From positions 124,001 to 188,000 of the forward strand of contig NZ_JAGIOP010000001.1 of NCBI RefSeq assembly GCF_017876775.1: a stretch of DNA of 64,000 bases, written 5' to 3'. The first letter of the stretch is position 1, and each line of letters starts with the position of its first letter. Under the pieces are notes generated by a model that saw nothing but the letters and a program-made list of their open reading frames with translations, made no database searches and was not told where the DNA came from. Source of the DNA: Mycolicibacterium lutetiense (GTDB lineage: Bacteria > Actinomycetota > Actinomycetes > Mycobacteriales > Mycobacteriaceae). Shown piece by piece: positions 42,924 through 51,199 of this stretch. Position numbers and translations under genes: made by a program.

Positions 42924-44366
42924 TCAGGCGTGGTCTGCAGCCGATTTGCCTTCGGTAACGGGACTTTCGAGCCGCGGTGTGCGGAGTGTCAGCGCAGCGA
43001 TCACTGCGCCCGCCAAGGCAATCAGACTGGCTCCCAGGAATGCGGACGAGAAGCCGTCAGTGAGCGCGGACGGGTCGCCGAGCTGGTCGGCACCGTACGA
43101 AGCGGCAACGGCAGTCATGGCCGCTAGGCCGAGTGCGGAACCGATCTGGTAGCTGGTGTTGACGATCCCAGACGCGAGGCCCCCCTCTTCGGGCCGGGCG
43201 GACGAGATGGCGGTTCCGAGCGAGGGGATGAAGGCGAGCGACATACCAAGGGCCGCCACGAGCGATGCGGGCAGCACGTCGGCCCAGTAGTTGCCATCCG
43301 GCCGGATGAGGGACAACCAACCCATGCCGATGGCGAGAATCACCAGTCCGGCCACGATCATTGCCTTGGGCCCGAAGCGGTTGATCGCTCGCGGTGCGAG
43401 GGCGATCATTCCGATCATGATGAGGAGGGTCATCGGCAGCAGGGCGGCACCGGACGGGAAAGCGCTGTAGCCGAGAACCTGCTGCAGGTACAGGTTCAGG
43501 AAGAACCACATCGGGATCCATGCACCGCCAAGCAGCAGCTGTGCGATATTGGCCGCACCCAGGTTCGGCGTACGGAAGATGGTCAGGCGCATCAATGGTT
43601 CACGACGGGATGCCTGCATTCCGACGAAGATTCCGAGAAAGACGACGGCGAGCGCGAGCACGCCCCACGTCTCAACTGAGTCCCATCCGATTTCCGGAGC
43701 CCGGACGATGGCGTACACCGCCGCGCCAAGACCTCCGGTGACCGTGAGTGCGCCCGATACGTCGACGGTGCCCCTCGCGCCGGTGCCGCCAGCCGGCATC
43801 AGCATCGGCACGGCGACCAGCGCGAGTACAGCGACTGGAATGTTGAGATAGAAGACCCATGGCCACGACATGTACTCGGTGATCACGCCGCCGAGAAACA
43901 CGCCCGCCGTGCCACCGGCCGGGGCCGCAGCGCCGTAAAGCGCGAGGGCCTTGGTCAGCTCCCGCGGGTCTGAACCGAAGAACATCATCAACAGAGTCAG
44001 GGCTGACGGCGCGATGAGAGCTGCGCCGGCCCCCTGCACGGCACGACCGGCGAGTTCGACGCCTACGTTGCCAGCGAGGCCGGCCACTGCAGATCCGACC
44101 AGAAGGATGACCCACCCCGCGCTGAACATCCGGCGAGCCCCGAAGAGGTCAGACAGTCGGCCGCCTAGTAAGAGCAGACCACCGAGTGCGACCACGTAGG
44201 CGTTGAACACCCAGGACAGATTCTCTTGCGAGAAGCCGAGGTCCTCCTGGATGCGGGGCAATGCGACACCAATGATCGAGGTGTCCATGATGACGATGAA
44301 CTGAGCTGTGGCGATCAATGCGAGCGCCCACCAACGTCGGGAGTGGGGCGGTGATTCGACTGACAT
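42924..44366 (-). CDS. DHA2-type MFS drug exporter (14 TM)
   Basis: ATG 44366 (MSVESPPHSRRWWALALIATAQFI) gives 480 residues; a longer start at 44402 is possible but covers the ribosome site. About 14 TM helices; FIVIMDTSIIGVALPRIQEDLGFS is motif D1 of DHA2 exporters, LLLGGRLSDLFGARRMF motif A, and GAAAPAGGTAGVFLGGVITEY motif C, which marks antiporters. Drug or metabolite unknown. CsoR-like box B overlaps its promoter 105 bases upstream, and an inverted repeat TTACC/GGTAA (44371-44375/44383-44387) covers the translation start region. Confidence 0.84.
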   Translation of the reverse strand: MSVESPPHSRRWWALALIATAQFIVIMDTSIIGVALPRIQEDLGFSQENLSWVFNAYVVALGGLLLLGGRLSDLFGARRMFSAGWVILLVGSAVAGLAGNVGVELAGRAVQGAGAALIAPSALTLLMMFFGSDPRELTKALALYGAAAPAGGTAGVFLGGVITEYMSWPWVFYLNIPVAVLALVAVPMLMPAGGTGARGTVDVSGALTVTGGLGAAVYAIVRAPEIGWDSVETWGVLALAVVFLGIFVGMQASRREPLMRLTIFRTPNLGAANIAQLLLGGAWIPMWFFLNLYLQQVLGYSAFPSGAALLPMTLLIMIGMIALAPRAINRFGPKAMIVAGLVILAIGMGWLSLIRPDGNYWADVLPASLVAALGMSLAFIPSLGTAISSARPEEGGLASGIVNTSYQIGSALGLAAMTAVAASYGADQLGDPSALTDGFSSAFLGASLIALAGAVIAALTLRTPRLESPVTEGKSAADHA

Positions 44367-44823
44367 TCCGTTACCTCGTACTGGTAATGGGTATACGGCC
44401 ATCGCTGGCCAGATACCGGGAGTTCGAAAAGGTTTGTGTTGGCGTCGATCACAACTCGTAGCAGGACACCGTAAAATACCCTACCAGGGTATGGTACCCA
44501 GGCAATAGCTGCTACCGGTGGACCCTGTTGCAAGTCATGCGAATGAAGTTGGGCCGCGCCACATACCGCGGGTAGGCCCAAAGACCTTGGTGCACTGATG
44601 TTCAGCTGGCCAGCGGCGTGCCGCATTCGAGCGCGACGGGGCTGACCGCAGTGGTCGGCAAGATGGTGGCTAGGCCGGACTGCCGGCCGAGAATCCGAGG
44701 GTAAGACCGTGACGGGCGCCAGTTTCAGTAGGGACACCATTTGTGTTCCCCGGCAAGCCGGGACGACGCACGACGTGCTCGGACTATCGTGTGTTGTTTT
44801 CGTTGTGCGGCTTTGCTTTTGGC
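44367..44823. other. 457-base gap holding the MFS promoter
   Basis: It contains the MFS control elements at 44371-44506 and then 300 bases with no supportable gene between box B and the EamA stop. Codon-like composition is present on the minus strand around 44620-44740, but no family is recognisable, so it may be decayed coding sequence. Confidence 0.4.
44477..44496 (-). promoter_or_regulatory. CsoR-like box B, MFS promoter
   Basis: TACCCTACCAGGGTATGGTA differs at one base from box C (TACCGTACCAGGGTATGGTA). On the minus strand it spans TAGGGT (44483-44478), a -10 preceded 16 bases earlier by TTGCCT (44505-44500). Each half is TACCNTACC. Binding here would block the MFS-USP transcript. Confidence 0.55.
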
Positions 44824-45867
44824 TTAGGACTGCTTGGGCGACGCAGTATGGCGGATTGCTGAGGCAGCTGCGTGGGTAGCCGGTGAGCCAGCGGGTGTCT
44901 GTGTGGTGCGCGGCTTGTCGAAAGTGAGGAGAACAACGCCGGTGCTGATGATTAGCAGTCCCAGCAACAGGGCTGGGGTTAGGGGTTCGCCGAGCCAACT
45001 CACCCCGAGTCCGGCGCCGGCCACCGGAACCAGGAGAGTAACGGTGGAAGCGGCGACGGGACCGGCGTGGCGGATGATCCAAAAGTAGAGCAGGTAGCCG
45101 CCTGCAGTGGCACCCAGTCCGAGCACCGCGACCGCCGTGATCGCCGCTGCTGTCACTGGTCCTGTCGGCGCCGCCGCCCAGGTGGCGCCCACGGTCACCG
45201 GAATCAACAAAAGGGTGGCGGCTACTTGCTGGCCCAGTGCCAGGGTCATCGGTGCGGTGTCAGGGAAGGCTCGGCGGGCATAGGTGCCGCCCAGGGCATA
45301 GGACAGTGCTGCGGCCAGGGATGCCGCCGCAGCCAGGGTGGTGCCGGTGCCTGACGGCAACGGCGCTCCGCTGAGCAGGATGACAACGCCAAAGACCCCC
45401 GCGGCGACACCGAGTGTCCGGCTCCAGGTAACCCGCTGACCGAGCCAGGCCGCTGCGACCAGGATGGTGAACATCGGGGTGGTGGCGTTCAGGATCGCTG
45501 CCATCGAGGCATTGAGCCCGACGATGGCGGTGGCCACCAGCGTCAGCGGGATCGCGACGTTGAGGGCGGCCAGCAGCGCAAATGCTCCGAATCGTTGGGG
45601 CACCCCGCGCCAGAGGCCGCGGCGGACGGCGGCGAGCAGGGCGAGCACGACCGCAGCCACCGCCAACCGGATGTGGGTCGTTCCAACAGGACCGAAAGCT
45701 GGTGCCGCGACCTTGATCAGCGGGAAGGCGCTGCCCCATAAGGCGCCAAGCACAAGCAGGGCGCCGAGGATCAGTGCCCAATGGGGCTTGCCGGCGGTGC
45801 CGGAGGTGGCACCGATGGCGCGACCGCCATGGCCTCCCGGCGAGGTGCTTGGGTGTGTTGTCGACAT
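44824..45867 (-). CDS. EamA/DMT-family transporter
   Basis: This 347-residue protein has ten TM helices in two EamA repeats: LGALWGSAFPLIKVAAPAFGPVGTTHIRLAVAAVVLALLAA with LNASMAAILNATTPMFTILVA (repeat 1) and LGGTYARRAFPDTAPMTLALGQQVAATLLL with AASTVTLLVPVAGAGLGVSWLGEPL (repeat 2). DMT exporters move amino acids, purines or other metabolites. The N-terminal HPSTSPGGHGGRA is His-containing. It starts nine bases after the stop of the 71-residue His-rich ORF, so both should be controlled by box C. Confidence 0.83.
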   Translation of the reverse strand: MSTTHPSTSPGGHGGRAIGATSGTAGKPHWALILGALLVLGALWGSAFPLIKVAAPAFGPVGTTHIRLAVAAVVLALLAAVRRGLWRGVPQRFGAFALLAALNVAIPLTLVATAIVGLNASMAAILNATTPMFTILVAAAWLGQRVTWSRTLGVAAGVFGVVILLSGAPLPSGTGTTLAAAASLAAALSYALGGTYARRAFPDTAPMTLALGQQVAATLLLIPVTVGATWAAAPTGPVTAAAITAVAVLGLGATAGGYLLYFWIIRHAGPVAASTVTLLVPVAGAGLGVSWLGEPLTPALLLGLLIISTGVVLLTFDKPRTTQTPAGSPATHAAASAIRHTASPKQS

Positions 45868-45876
45868 GTCAGCGTC

Positions 45877-46092
45877 CTAAGCCATTGGTGGTGCCGTGAT
45901 GAAGTCGGCTGTTCGCGACGGCAGGGGCGCGGTCGGCGCGGGTGCGCCGCTGTAGGAGAAGCCGACTGCAGTGCGCTGGACCACTGTCTGGCGCTCAATG
46001 CGCCGTATCCGCCGCACATAGTCCTCCTTGCGGTGGATGTGGTCGTGCGAGATGTGGTGTTCGCGGGCTTGCATCTGCTGCCTCTCGATCAT
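45877..46092 (-). CDS. Candidate small His-rich protein
   Basis: This is a 71-residue frame with high GC3, beginning MIERQQMQAREHHISHDHIH and continuing RKEDYVRRIRRIERQTVVQR, then a Pro/Ala-rich tail ending FITAPPMA. The HHISHDHIH segment (residues 12-20) could bind copper or zinc. It is 9 bases before the EamA transporter and downstream of box C on the minus strand. No family recognised. A second, overlapping frame (46019-45771) has a perfect AAGGAGGA ribosome site but shifted codon composition, so the choice of frame is uncertain. Confidence 0.45.
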   Translation of the reverse strand: MIERQQMQAREHHISHDHIHRKEDYVRRIRRIERQTVVQRTAVGFSYSGAPAPTAPLPSRTADFITAPPMA

Positions 46093-46148
46093 GGGCAGGG
46101 CCGTAGCCGTACCGCGACACCGTAAGCCTCCTATAGCATTACGGTACA

Positions 46149-46168
46149 TACCGTACCAGGGTATGGTA
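46149..46168. promoter_or_regulatory. CsoR-like box C, divergent promoter
   Basis: TACCGTACCAGGGTATGGTA lies between the minus-strand His-rich ORF/EamA pair and the plus-strand Cys-rich peptide. On plus, TATGGT (46162-46167) with TTACGG (46139-46144) 17 bases before makes a promoter; on minus, TACGGT can serve as -10. One operator could control both directions. Confidence 0.55.
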
Positions 46169-46213
46169 ATCGGAGACTGGCAGTGGCTTCGCCGCTCTTC
46201 GAAAGGACCTCGC

Positions 46214-46360
46214 ATGGGCACTATTCGTTCTTTTCTCATCGCCGTCGGGCGATCCACCACCACCCGGCGCGTCCTGCGTTGCGTAGCGACTTGCGCCGTC
46301 AACATCGTGGCGGCCGAGCGTCCGACGCAGGGTCATTGCTCGTCCGACAACTGCCGCTGA
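46214..46360 (+). CDS. Candidate 48-residue Cys-rich peptide
   Basis: ATG 46214 is preceded by GAAAGGA at a good distance. The peptide has four cysteines and a nearby His: RCVATC (Cys23, Cys27), GHC (His41, Cys42) and DNC (Cys47), i.e. a C-x3-C and HC-x4-C arrangement that could hold one Cu(I) or Zn(II). N-terminus MGTIRSFLIAVGRSTTTRRV is basic. No match to MymT or other known metallothioneins is visible. Downstream of CsoR-like box C with its own -10. Short, so it may be fortuitous; the operator, ribosome site and Cys pattern together support it. Confidence 0.4.
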   Translation: MGTIRSFLIAVGRSTTTRRVLRCVATCAVNIVAAERPTQGHCSSDNCR

Positions 46361-47162
46361 TCCGGGCCGGTGCGGTCGACGCGCCTGCACGACGTTGACT
46401 ACGAGGAGGATCGGCAGATGTTTCCCGGTCGGCCCAGACGCCTGACGAACATCGAGAAGTTAGCCGCCATCGCCAGGCCTCGACATGAAACCAGTCAAGA
46501 TGCTTGTCGCCCAACCTTTTGATGGCATCGCGGTGTCCAGTGGGCATCAACGCGGTCAGGCTTCCCTCGCCACGTTGGATTGTGAAACCGTGCTGTCAAA
46601 GTGAGCGAAGGCACCCTGGGCTGAGAGGGCGGTCGATGGCGCCGCAACCGATGGAGGGTGGCCGGGACGGACAAGTCGGCCGCCACGTTACCTCTCGTAT
46701 GCCACGATCGGTTGGCGGCAAACATCTCCACATGATACCCATACCGGGTATATGGCATCCTTCCTGCGATCGGAGAACAAGTCGGCTCCGGTTGTCAATC
46801 CACGCGTAAGGACCTGCCCCCGGCGCCTGAGGGTCCGGGAGCGGACTTCGGGTGACGAAGACTGTGGAAGAAGGTTGCCGCGTCATCGGCGGATTTGTGG
46901 CTGGATTGAACACTGTATCCGCCTTGCGGCGGGTCTTGTGCTCGATAACTATTTGTCTTGCAGCACAACGGTGTTCGGTGACAAGCCGGAAACTTACCTG
47001 CCTCCCGCTGGTGCGATGATTCTTGACCCTGGCGACGCGAATGGAGAGCCGCGCGCAGCCTTCTTCGGCTGGCATCGCCATCAACGTGGCCAAATGCCGT
47101 CGCAGTAATGGGTTGCGGGCAGATATGCATCTCACGGTGCGCGATTTCGAGGCTCACCCATA
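46361..47162. other. About 800 bases without a convincing gene; contains an orphan CsoR-like box
   Basis: Frames here are short, change strand and have mixed composition, as in decayed DNA. A 34-codon ORF at 46418-46522 has a good GGAGGA site (MFPGRPRRLTNIEKLAAIAR...) and may be a gene remnant. GC is lower around 46900-46990 (GATAACTATTTGTCTTGC). Confidence 0.35.
46736..46755. promoter_or_regulatory. CsoR-like box D (orphan)
   Basis: TACCCATACCGGGTATATGG matches the TACCC-x5-GGGTA pattern of the other boxes. No intact gene follows on either strand for several hundred bases, suggesting a copper-regulated gene was lost here. Confidence 0.45.
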
Positions 47163-47180
47163 TACTCCCTAGGGGTATGG
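47163..47180 (+). promoter_or_regulatory. CsoR-like box E upstream of mmpS
   Basis: TACTCCCTAGGGGTATGG has a perfect CCCTAGGG core and the GGGGTATGG right half shared with the copZ box. It lies 107 bases before the mmpS ATG, at a place that can cover a TATGGG -10. Confidence 0.5.
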
Positions 47181-47286
47181 GGTGTACGCTCCCGGCAGGC
47201 GGTGAAACACCATGGCGCCGGAGAACGGCGCGCCAAATACTGCTGTTGTTCACGTCGGTATGGCCGACGCATTGAAGGGACGAGAG

Positions 47287-47712
47287 ATGTTTAGGGTCGT
47301 GCAGCGAATATGGATACCAGTGGTGGTGGTGATGGTGGTCGCGATCGCAGTGTTCGCGGTATCGCGGTTGCAGGGGGTGGCCGGTTCGCCTGATCAGGTT
47401 CCGGGCGCCATCAGGGATGGATCTGAGCCCGTGATTCCCAAAGACGTGACGTATGAAGTGTTCGGTCCGGCGGGAACGACGGGCCAGGCTAACTTCCTCG
47501 ACGAGCATGCTCAGCCACAGCGCGCAGATTTCGCGACACTGCCGTGGTCGCACACCATCTCAACGAAACTGATGTCGGTTTTCGCGAATGTGGTCGCGCA
47601 GGGGGACAGCGGCACGCTTGGCTGCCGGATCACCGTCAACGGCGTGGTCCGCGACGAGCAGTCGGTGACCGCCCATAACGGCCAGGTGTTCTGCTTGGTG
47701 AAGTCCGCATGA
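47287..47712 (+). CDS. MmpS-family membrane protein (box E operon)
   Basis: ATG 47287 (MFRVVQRIWIPVVVVMVVAIAVFAVSRL) preceded by GAAGGGACGAGAG gives 141 residues, the normal MmpS length. One N-terminal TM, then the periplasmic beta-domain: VTYEVFGPAGTTGQANFLDE, ATLPWSHTISTKL, LGCRITVNGVVRDEQSVTAHNGQVFCLVKSA, with two Cys. MmpS proteins assist an MmpL in exporting siderophores or lipids. Its stop overlaps the mmpL ATG. Control by a copper-type box is unusual for MmpS. Confidence 0.87.
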   Translation: MFRVVQRIWIPVVVVMVVAIAVFAVSRLQGVAGSPDQVPGAIRDGSEPVIPKDVTYEVFGPAGTTGQANFLDEHAQPQRADFATLPWSHTISTKLMSVFANVVAQGDSGTLGCRITVNGVVRDEQSVTAHNGQVFCLVKSA

Positions 47713-50591
47713 GAACCGTCATGGCCGCTGCCAAGCCGTCCCGCGTCGCGTCGGCCATCCGCCGGGTGCCCGGACTGATGATCGTGGCGTGGCTGGTGGC
47801 GATGGTGGCGGTGAGCGTCGTTGTGCCGTCGCTCGAAAAGGTGGGGCAGGCGAACTTGGTCTCGCTGGCGTCCCAGGATGCGCCGTCCTACAAGGCGCTC
47901 AAGAAGCTGGGCGAAGAGTTCGATCAGTTCGGTTACGACAGCATGGTCATGGTGTTGCTGGAAAGCGATACCGAGCTCGGCGACGAGGCGCGCGACTATT
48001 ATCGCGGCCTGGTCGCTCAGTTCAAGGATGACCGTGAGCACGTCGACCACGTTCAGGACTTCTGGGGCGACCGCGTCACCGCGGGCGGGTCGCAGAGCAT
48101 GGACGGCAAGGCAGCCTATGTGCTACTGAATATGGTTGGCGACCAGGGGACTACGCCGGCCAAGAAAGCTGTCGAGTCGGTACGCGATATCATCGATCGA
48201 AGCAATCCGCCGTCCGGGCTGAAGGTCTACGTCACCGGTCCGGCCGCGCTCACGATGGACTTGAATTCCGCCGCTGACGATAGCCAGCTGATGATGACGT
48301 TGATCACCTTCGCGATCATCGCTCTCATCCTGTTGATCATCTATCGCTCCTTCGCGACGATGTTGCTCGTCACGATCACGGTCTTCGTCGAGCTCAGTGC
48401 CGCGCGCGGAGTGGTTGCCATCCTCGGGCATTACCAGGTCATGGAACTGTCGAACCTCGCGGTGAACCTGCTGACGATGCTGGGGATCGCGGCAGCTACC
48501 GACTACGCAATCTTCTTTCTCGGCCGATACCACGAGGCGCGAGCGGCCGGCCAGGATCGTATTGCGGCGTATTACACGACATATCACAGCGTTTCGCACG
48601 TCGTCCTCGGGTCGGGTTTGGCGATTGCGGGTGCGACGCTCTGCCTGACGTTCACCCGGCTGCCTTACTTCGCAGCGGTGGGTATTCCCAACGCCGTGGC
48701 CATGCTTGTCATCGTCGCCGCGGCACTCACGCTCACTCCGGCGGTGCTGCTGGTGGGCACCCGCTTCGGGTTGCTCGAATCGAAGCGCAAGATCAAGACT
48801 CGGGGATGGCGCCGGATCGGCACCGCCCTCGTGCGCTGGCCGGGACCGATTCTGGTCGTGACGATGATTGTCTCGCTGATCGGTCTAGGGGTGCTGCCGT
48901 CGTACACGGTCAACTACAACGACCGGTATTACGTCCCAGACAGGATGCCTTCCATTCAGGGCTATCAGGCGTCGGATAGGCATTTCTCGAAGGCCAAGAT
49001 GGACCCGGACATCCTGCTGATCGTGGCCGATCAGGATCTGCGCACCCCCGCCAACATGCTGATCCTGGACAGGATCGCGAGAAACATCCTCCGCGTCGAG
49101 GGAATCAACAAGGTGCAGAGCATCACTCGGCCCTTGGGGGCGCCGATCGACCACAGTTCGATCCCGTTCCAGGTGAGTATGCAGTCGGTGTCGATGACCG
49201 AGAACCTGCAGTTTATGAAGGACCGCATGAGCGACATGCTCGGGATGACCGACGAACTCGGTTCGATGATCCGCATCATGGAACGCATGCACGGCCTCAT
49301 GCAGCAACAGGCCGGCATCACCCACGACATGGTCGGCGATGCGAAGGACTTGCAGGCGACATCCGACGAAATGCGCGACCACATGGCCAATTTCGACGAT
49401 TTCTGGCGCCCGATGCGGAATTACCTGTACTGGGAACCGCATTGCGCCAACATCCCGATCTGTTTCTCGACGCGGTCGTTGTTCGACGGACTCGACGGGA
49501 TCGACAAGCTCAGCGAGAACATGGATTCGATGCTGGTCAATCTGGAGAGAATGGACGAGCTGATGCCGCAGCTGGTTGCCCAGTTGCCGCCGATGATCGC
49601 AATCTCCAAGAGCATCCAGTCCACCATGCTGACCATGCACAGCAGCTTCAGCGGGCTGATCGAGCAGATCAGTCGTATGACCGACACGGCGACCGTGATG
49701 GGTCAGGCCTTCGACGCCGCGAAGAACGACGACTACTTCTACCTGCCGCCGGAGGCCTTCGACAACGCGGACTTCCAGAAGGGCCTCAAGCTGCTGGTGT
49801 CACCGGACGGCAGGTCCGCGCAGATGATCATCACGCATGAGGGTGATCCGGCGGGACCTGAGGCGCTCGCCACGACGCCTGCGGAGCTGACTGCGGCGAA
49901 GGAAGCCATCAAGAGCACGCCGCTGGAGGGATCCGAACTCTATCTCGGCGGTACCGCCGCGACCTATCACGACATCGAGGAGTTCACGAAATACGACCTG
50001 ATGATCGTCGTGATCGCGGCGCTCAGTCTCATCTTGATCATCATGCTGGTCATGACGAGAAGCATCGTCGCGGCCACGGTGATCGTCGGAACGATCGCGA
50101 TCTCGCTGGGTTCGTCGTTCGGGCTCTCGGTGCTCTTGTGGCAGCACATTCTCGGCCAGCAGCTGCACTGGTTCGTGCTGCCGATCACGGTCATCATCTT
50201 GTTGGCGGTGGGATCGGACTACAACCTGCTGCTGGTGTCCCGGTTCAAGGAGGAGCTGCACGCCGGCCTGAACACGTCGATCATCCGCGGGGTCGCCGGT
50301 TCCGGGAGCGTGGCCACGCAGGCGGGTCTGGTGTTCGCGATCACCATGGGCTCGATGGTCACCAACGACCTGATCGCCATCGGTCAGGTGGGATCCGCGA
50401 TCTGTCTGGGCCTGTTGTTCGACACCTTCGTGATCCGCGCGTTCATGACCCCAACCGTTGCAGCGCTTTTGGGTCGCTGGTTCTGGTGGCCGATAAAGGT
50501 GCTTCCCACCTCGGCGATCAATCGGAGGGCTACGAAACCTAACGATTCCGCCGGCGAGGACACCACCGAGATCCCGGTTCCGGCTCGCTGA
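47709..50591 (+). CDS. MmpL-family RND transporter (box E operon)
   Basis: This 960-residue protein starts at an ATGA overlap. Topology is typical: TM1 near residues 17-38, a periplasmic domain, TM2-6 with the proton-relay pair in AAATDYAIFFLGRYHEAR, a second periplasmic domain rich in Met and His (NLQFMKDRMSDMLGMTDELG, then MIRIMERMHGLMQQQAG), and TM7-12 with VGSDYNLLLVSRFKEE. The Met-rich helix (about 25 Met between residues 495 and 670) resembles copper-binding Met clusters but is also seen in MmpL4/5-type helices. It resembles the MmpL4/MmpL5 siderophore group. Confidence 0.88.
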   Translation: MRTVMAAAKPSRVASAIRRVPGLMIVAWLVAMVAVSVVVPSLEKVGQANLVSLASQDAPSYKALKKLGEEFDQFGYDSMVMVLLESDTELGDEARDYYRGLVAQFKDDREHVDHVQDFWGDRVTAGGSQSMDGKAAYVLLNMVGDQGTTPAKKAVESVRDIIDRSNPPSGLKVYVTGPAALTMDLNSAADDSQLMMTLITFAIIALILLIIYRSFATMLLVTITVFVELSAARGVVAILGHYQVMELSNLAVNLLTMLGIAAATDYAIFFLGRYHEARAAGQDRIAAYYTTYHSVSHVVLGSGLAIAGATLCLTFTRLPYFAAVGIPNAVAMLVIVAAALTLTPAVLLVGTRFGLLESKRKIKTRGWRRIGTALVRWPGPILVVTMIVSLIGLGVLPSYTVNYNDRYYVPDRMPSIQGYQASDRHFSKAKMDPDILLIVADQDLRTPANMLILDRIARNILRVEGINKVQSITRPLGAPIDHSSIPFQVSMQSVSMTENLQFMKDRMSDMLGMTDELGSMIRIMERMHGLMQQQAGITHDMVGDAKDLQATSDEMRDHMANFDDFWRPMRNYLYWEPHCANIPICFSTRSLFDGLDGIDKLSENMDSMLVNLERMDELMPQLVAQLPPMIAISKSIQSTMLTMHSSFSGLIEQISRMTDTATVMGQAFDAAKNDDYFYLPPEAFDNADFQKGLKLLVSPDGRSAQMIITHEGDPAGPEALATTPAELTAAKEAIKSTPLEGSELYLGGTAATYHDIEEFTKYDLMIVVIAALSLILIIMLVMTRSIVAATVIVGTIAISLGSSFGLSVLLWQHILGQQLHWFVLPITVIILLAVGSDYNLLLVSRFKEELHAGLNTSIIRGVAGSGSVATQAGLVFAITMGSMVTNDLIAIGQVGSAICLGLLFDTFVIRAFMTPTVAALLGRWFWWPIKVLPTSAINRRATKPNDSAGEDTTEIPVPAR

Positions 50592-50721
50592 GTTCGTTCC
50601 GGTCCGGCCAGGGTACCTGCGGGCCCTGGCCGGTCAGCCAGCGGTTCGGATTGCTGATACGAGCGGAATTGATCTGGGGCACTGGTGATTACAGAGTGGT
50701 TTGCGCCAAACCACCTTGGAC

Positions 50722-50750
50722 GCCCCGGCCGTGAAACTCACGGCCGGGGC
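50722..50750. terminator. Strong hairpin after mmpL
   Basis: GCCCCGGCCGTGA (50722-50734) pairs perfectly with TCACGGCCGGGGC (50738-50750) around an AAC loop: a 13-base stem without a T-run, typical of mycobacterial terminators. It separates mmpL from the copZ operon. Confidence 0.7.
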
Positions 50751-50909
50751 GCGGCCATCGACTGTTGCACCAGGGACGGGTTACAAACGGCCATCCGCTT
50801 GAAACGCGATGCTCACCATCGCTTCTGTGACGGTGATCCGCGAGGGCCGATAACCGAACGTCATCTCGCACGGTAGGTCCATTGCCTCAGTCGTGCGCAC
50901 TTGACGAAA
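50751..50909. other. Intergenic, no supportable gene
   Basis: A 33-codon minus-strand frame (50880-50779, MDLPCEMTFGYRPSRITVTE...) is open but has no family features; it may be a remnant. Confidence 0.3.
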
Positions 50910-50959
50910 TACCTTACGGGGGTATGGTGGTGCTAGACCATATACCCCTGGGGGGTATA
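50910..50959 (+). promoter_or_regulatory. Two CsoR-like boxes (F and G) at the copZ promoter
   Basis: Box F, TACCTTACGGGGGTATGGT (50910-50928), nearly equals the Bacillus subtilis CsoR operator and sits in the spacer and -10 (TATGGT 50923-50928) of a promoter with TTGACG at 50901-50906. Box G (50941-50959) is a perfect palindrome TATACCCC-TGG-GGGGTATA just after the expected transcript start. Two operators give tight repression of copZ-copA. Confidence 0.7.
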
Positions 50960-50988
50960 ACGAAATACGTAAACGCGAAGGGAACTCT

Positions 50989-51198
50989 ATGACTACCACC
51001 ACGTACCAGGTGACCGGGATGACTTGTGGCCATTGCGAGGGAGCGGTCACCCGGGAAGTCAGCCAGGTGGCCGGGGTTGAGCGGATCGACATTTCCGCAA
51101 CCACCGGCAGGCTCTCGGTGACCAGCGCGGGCGAACTTGACGACGCCGCGGTCTTGGCTGCCGTCGAGGAAGCCGGATACAGCGGAGTGCGCGCCTGA
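50989..51198 (+). CDS. copZ: Copper chaperone CopZ-like (HMA domain)
   Basis: This 69-residue heavy-metal-associated protein begins YQVTGMTCGHCEGAVTREVS with Cys13 and Cys16 in the GMTCxHC copper site, and ends VLAAVEEAGYSGVRA, the usual HMA finish. It binds Cu(I) in the cytoplasm and hands it to the CopA pump two genes on. GAAGGGA precedes the ATG. One base separates it from the next gene. Confidence 0.92.
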   Translation: MTTTTYQVTGMTCGHCEGAVTREVSQVAGVERIDISATTGRLSVTSAGELDDAAVLAAVEEAGYSGVRA

Positions 51199-51199
51199 C

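Noticed and set aside
46418..46522. 34-residue ORF MFPGRPRRLTNIEKLAAIAR...
   Set aside because: Good ribosome site but too short, no family pattern and surrounded by decayed sequence; kept only as a note in the region entry.
46752..47108. 118-residue plus-strand ORF after box D
   Set aside because: Codon composition is not coding-like, no Shine-Dalgarno, and no recognisable motif, though it follows an operator.
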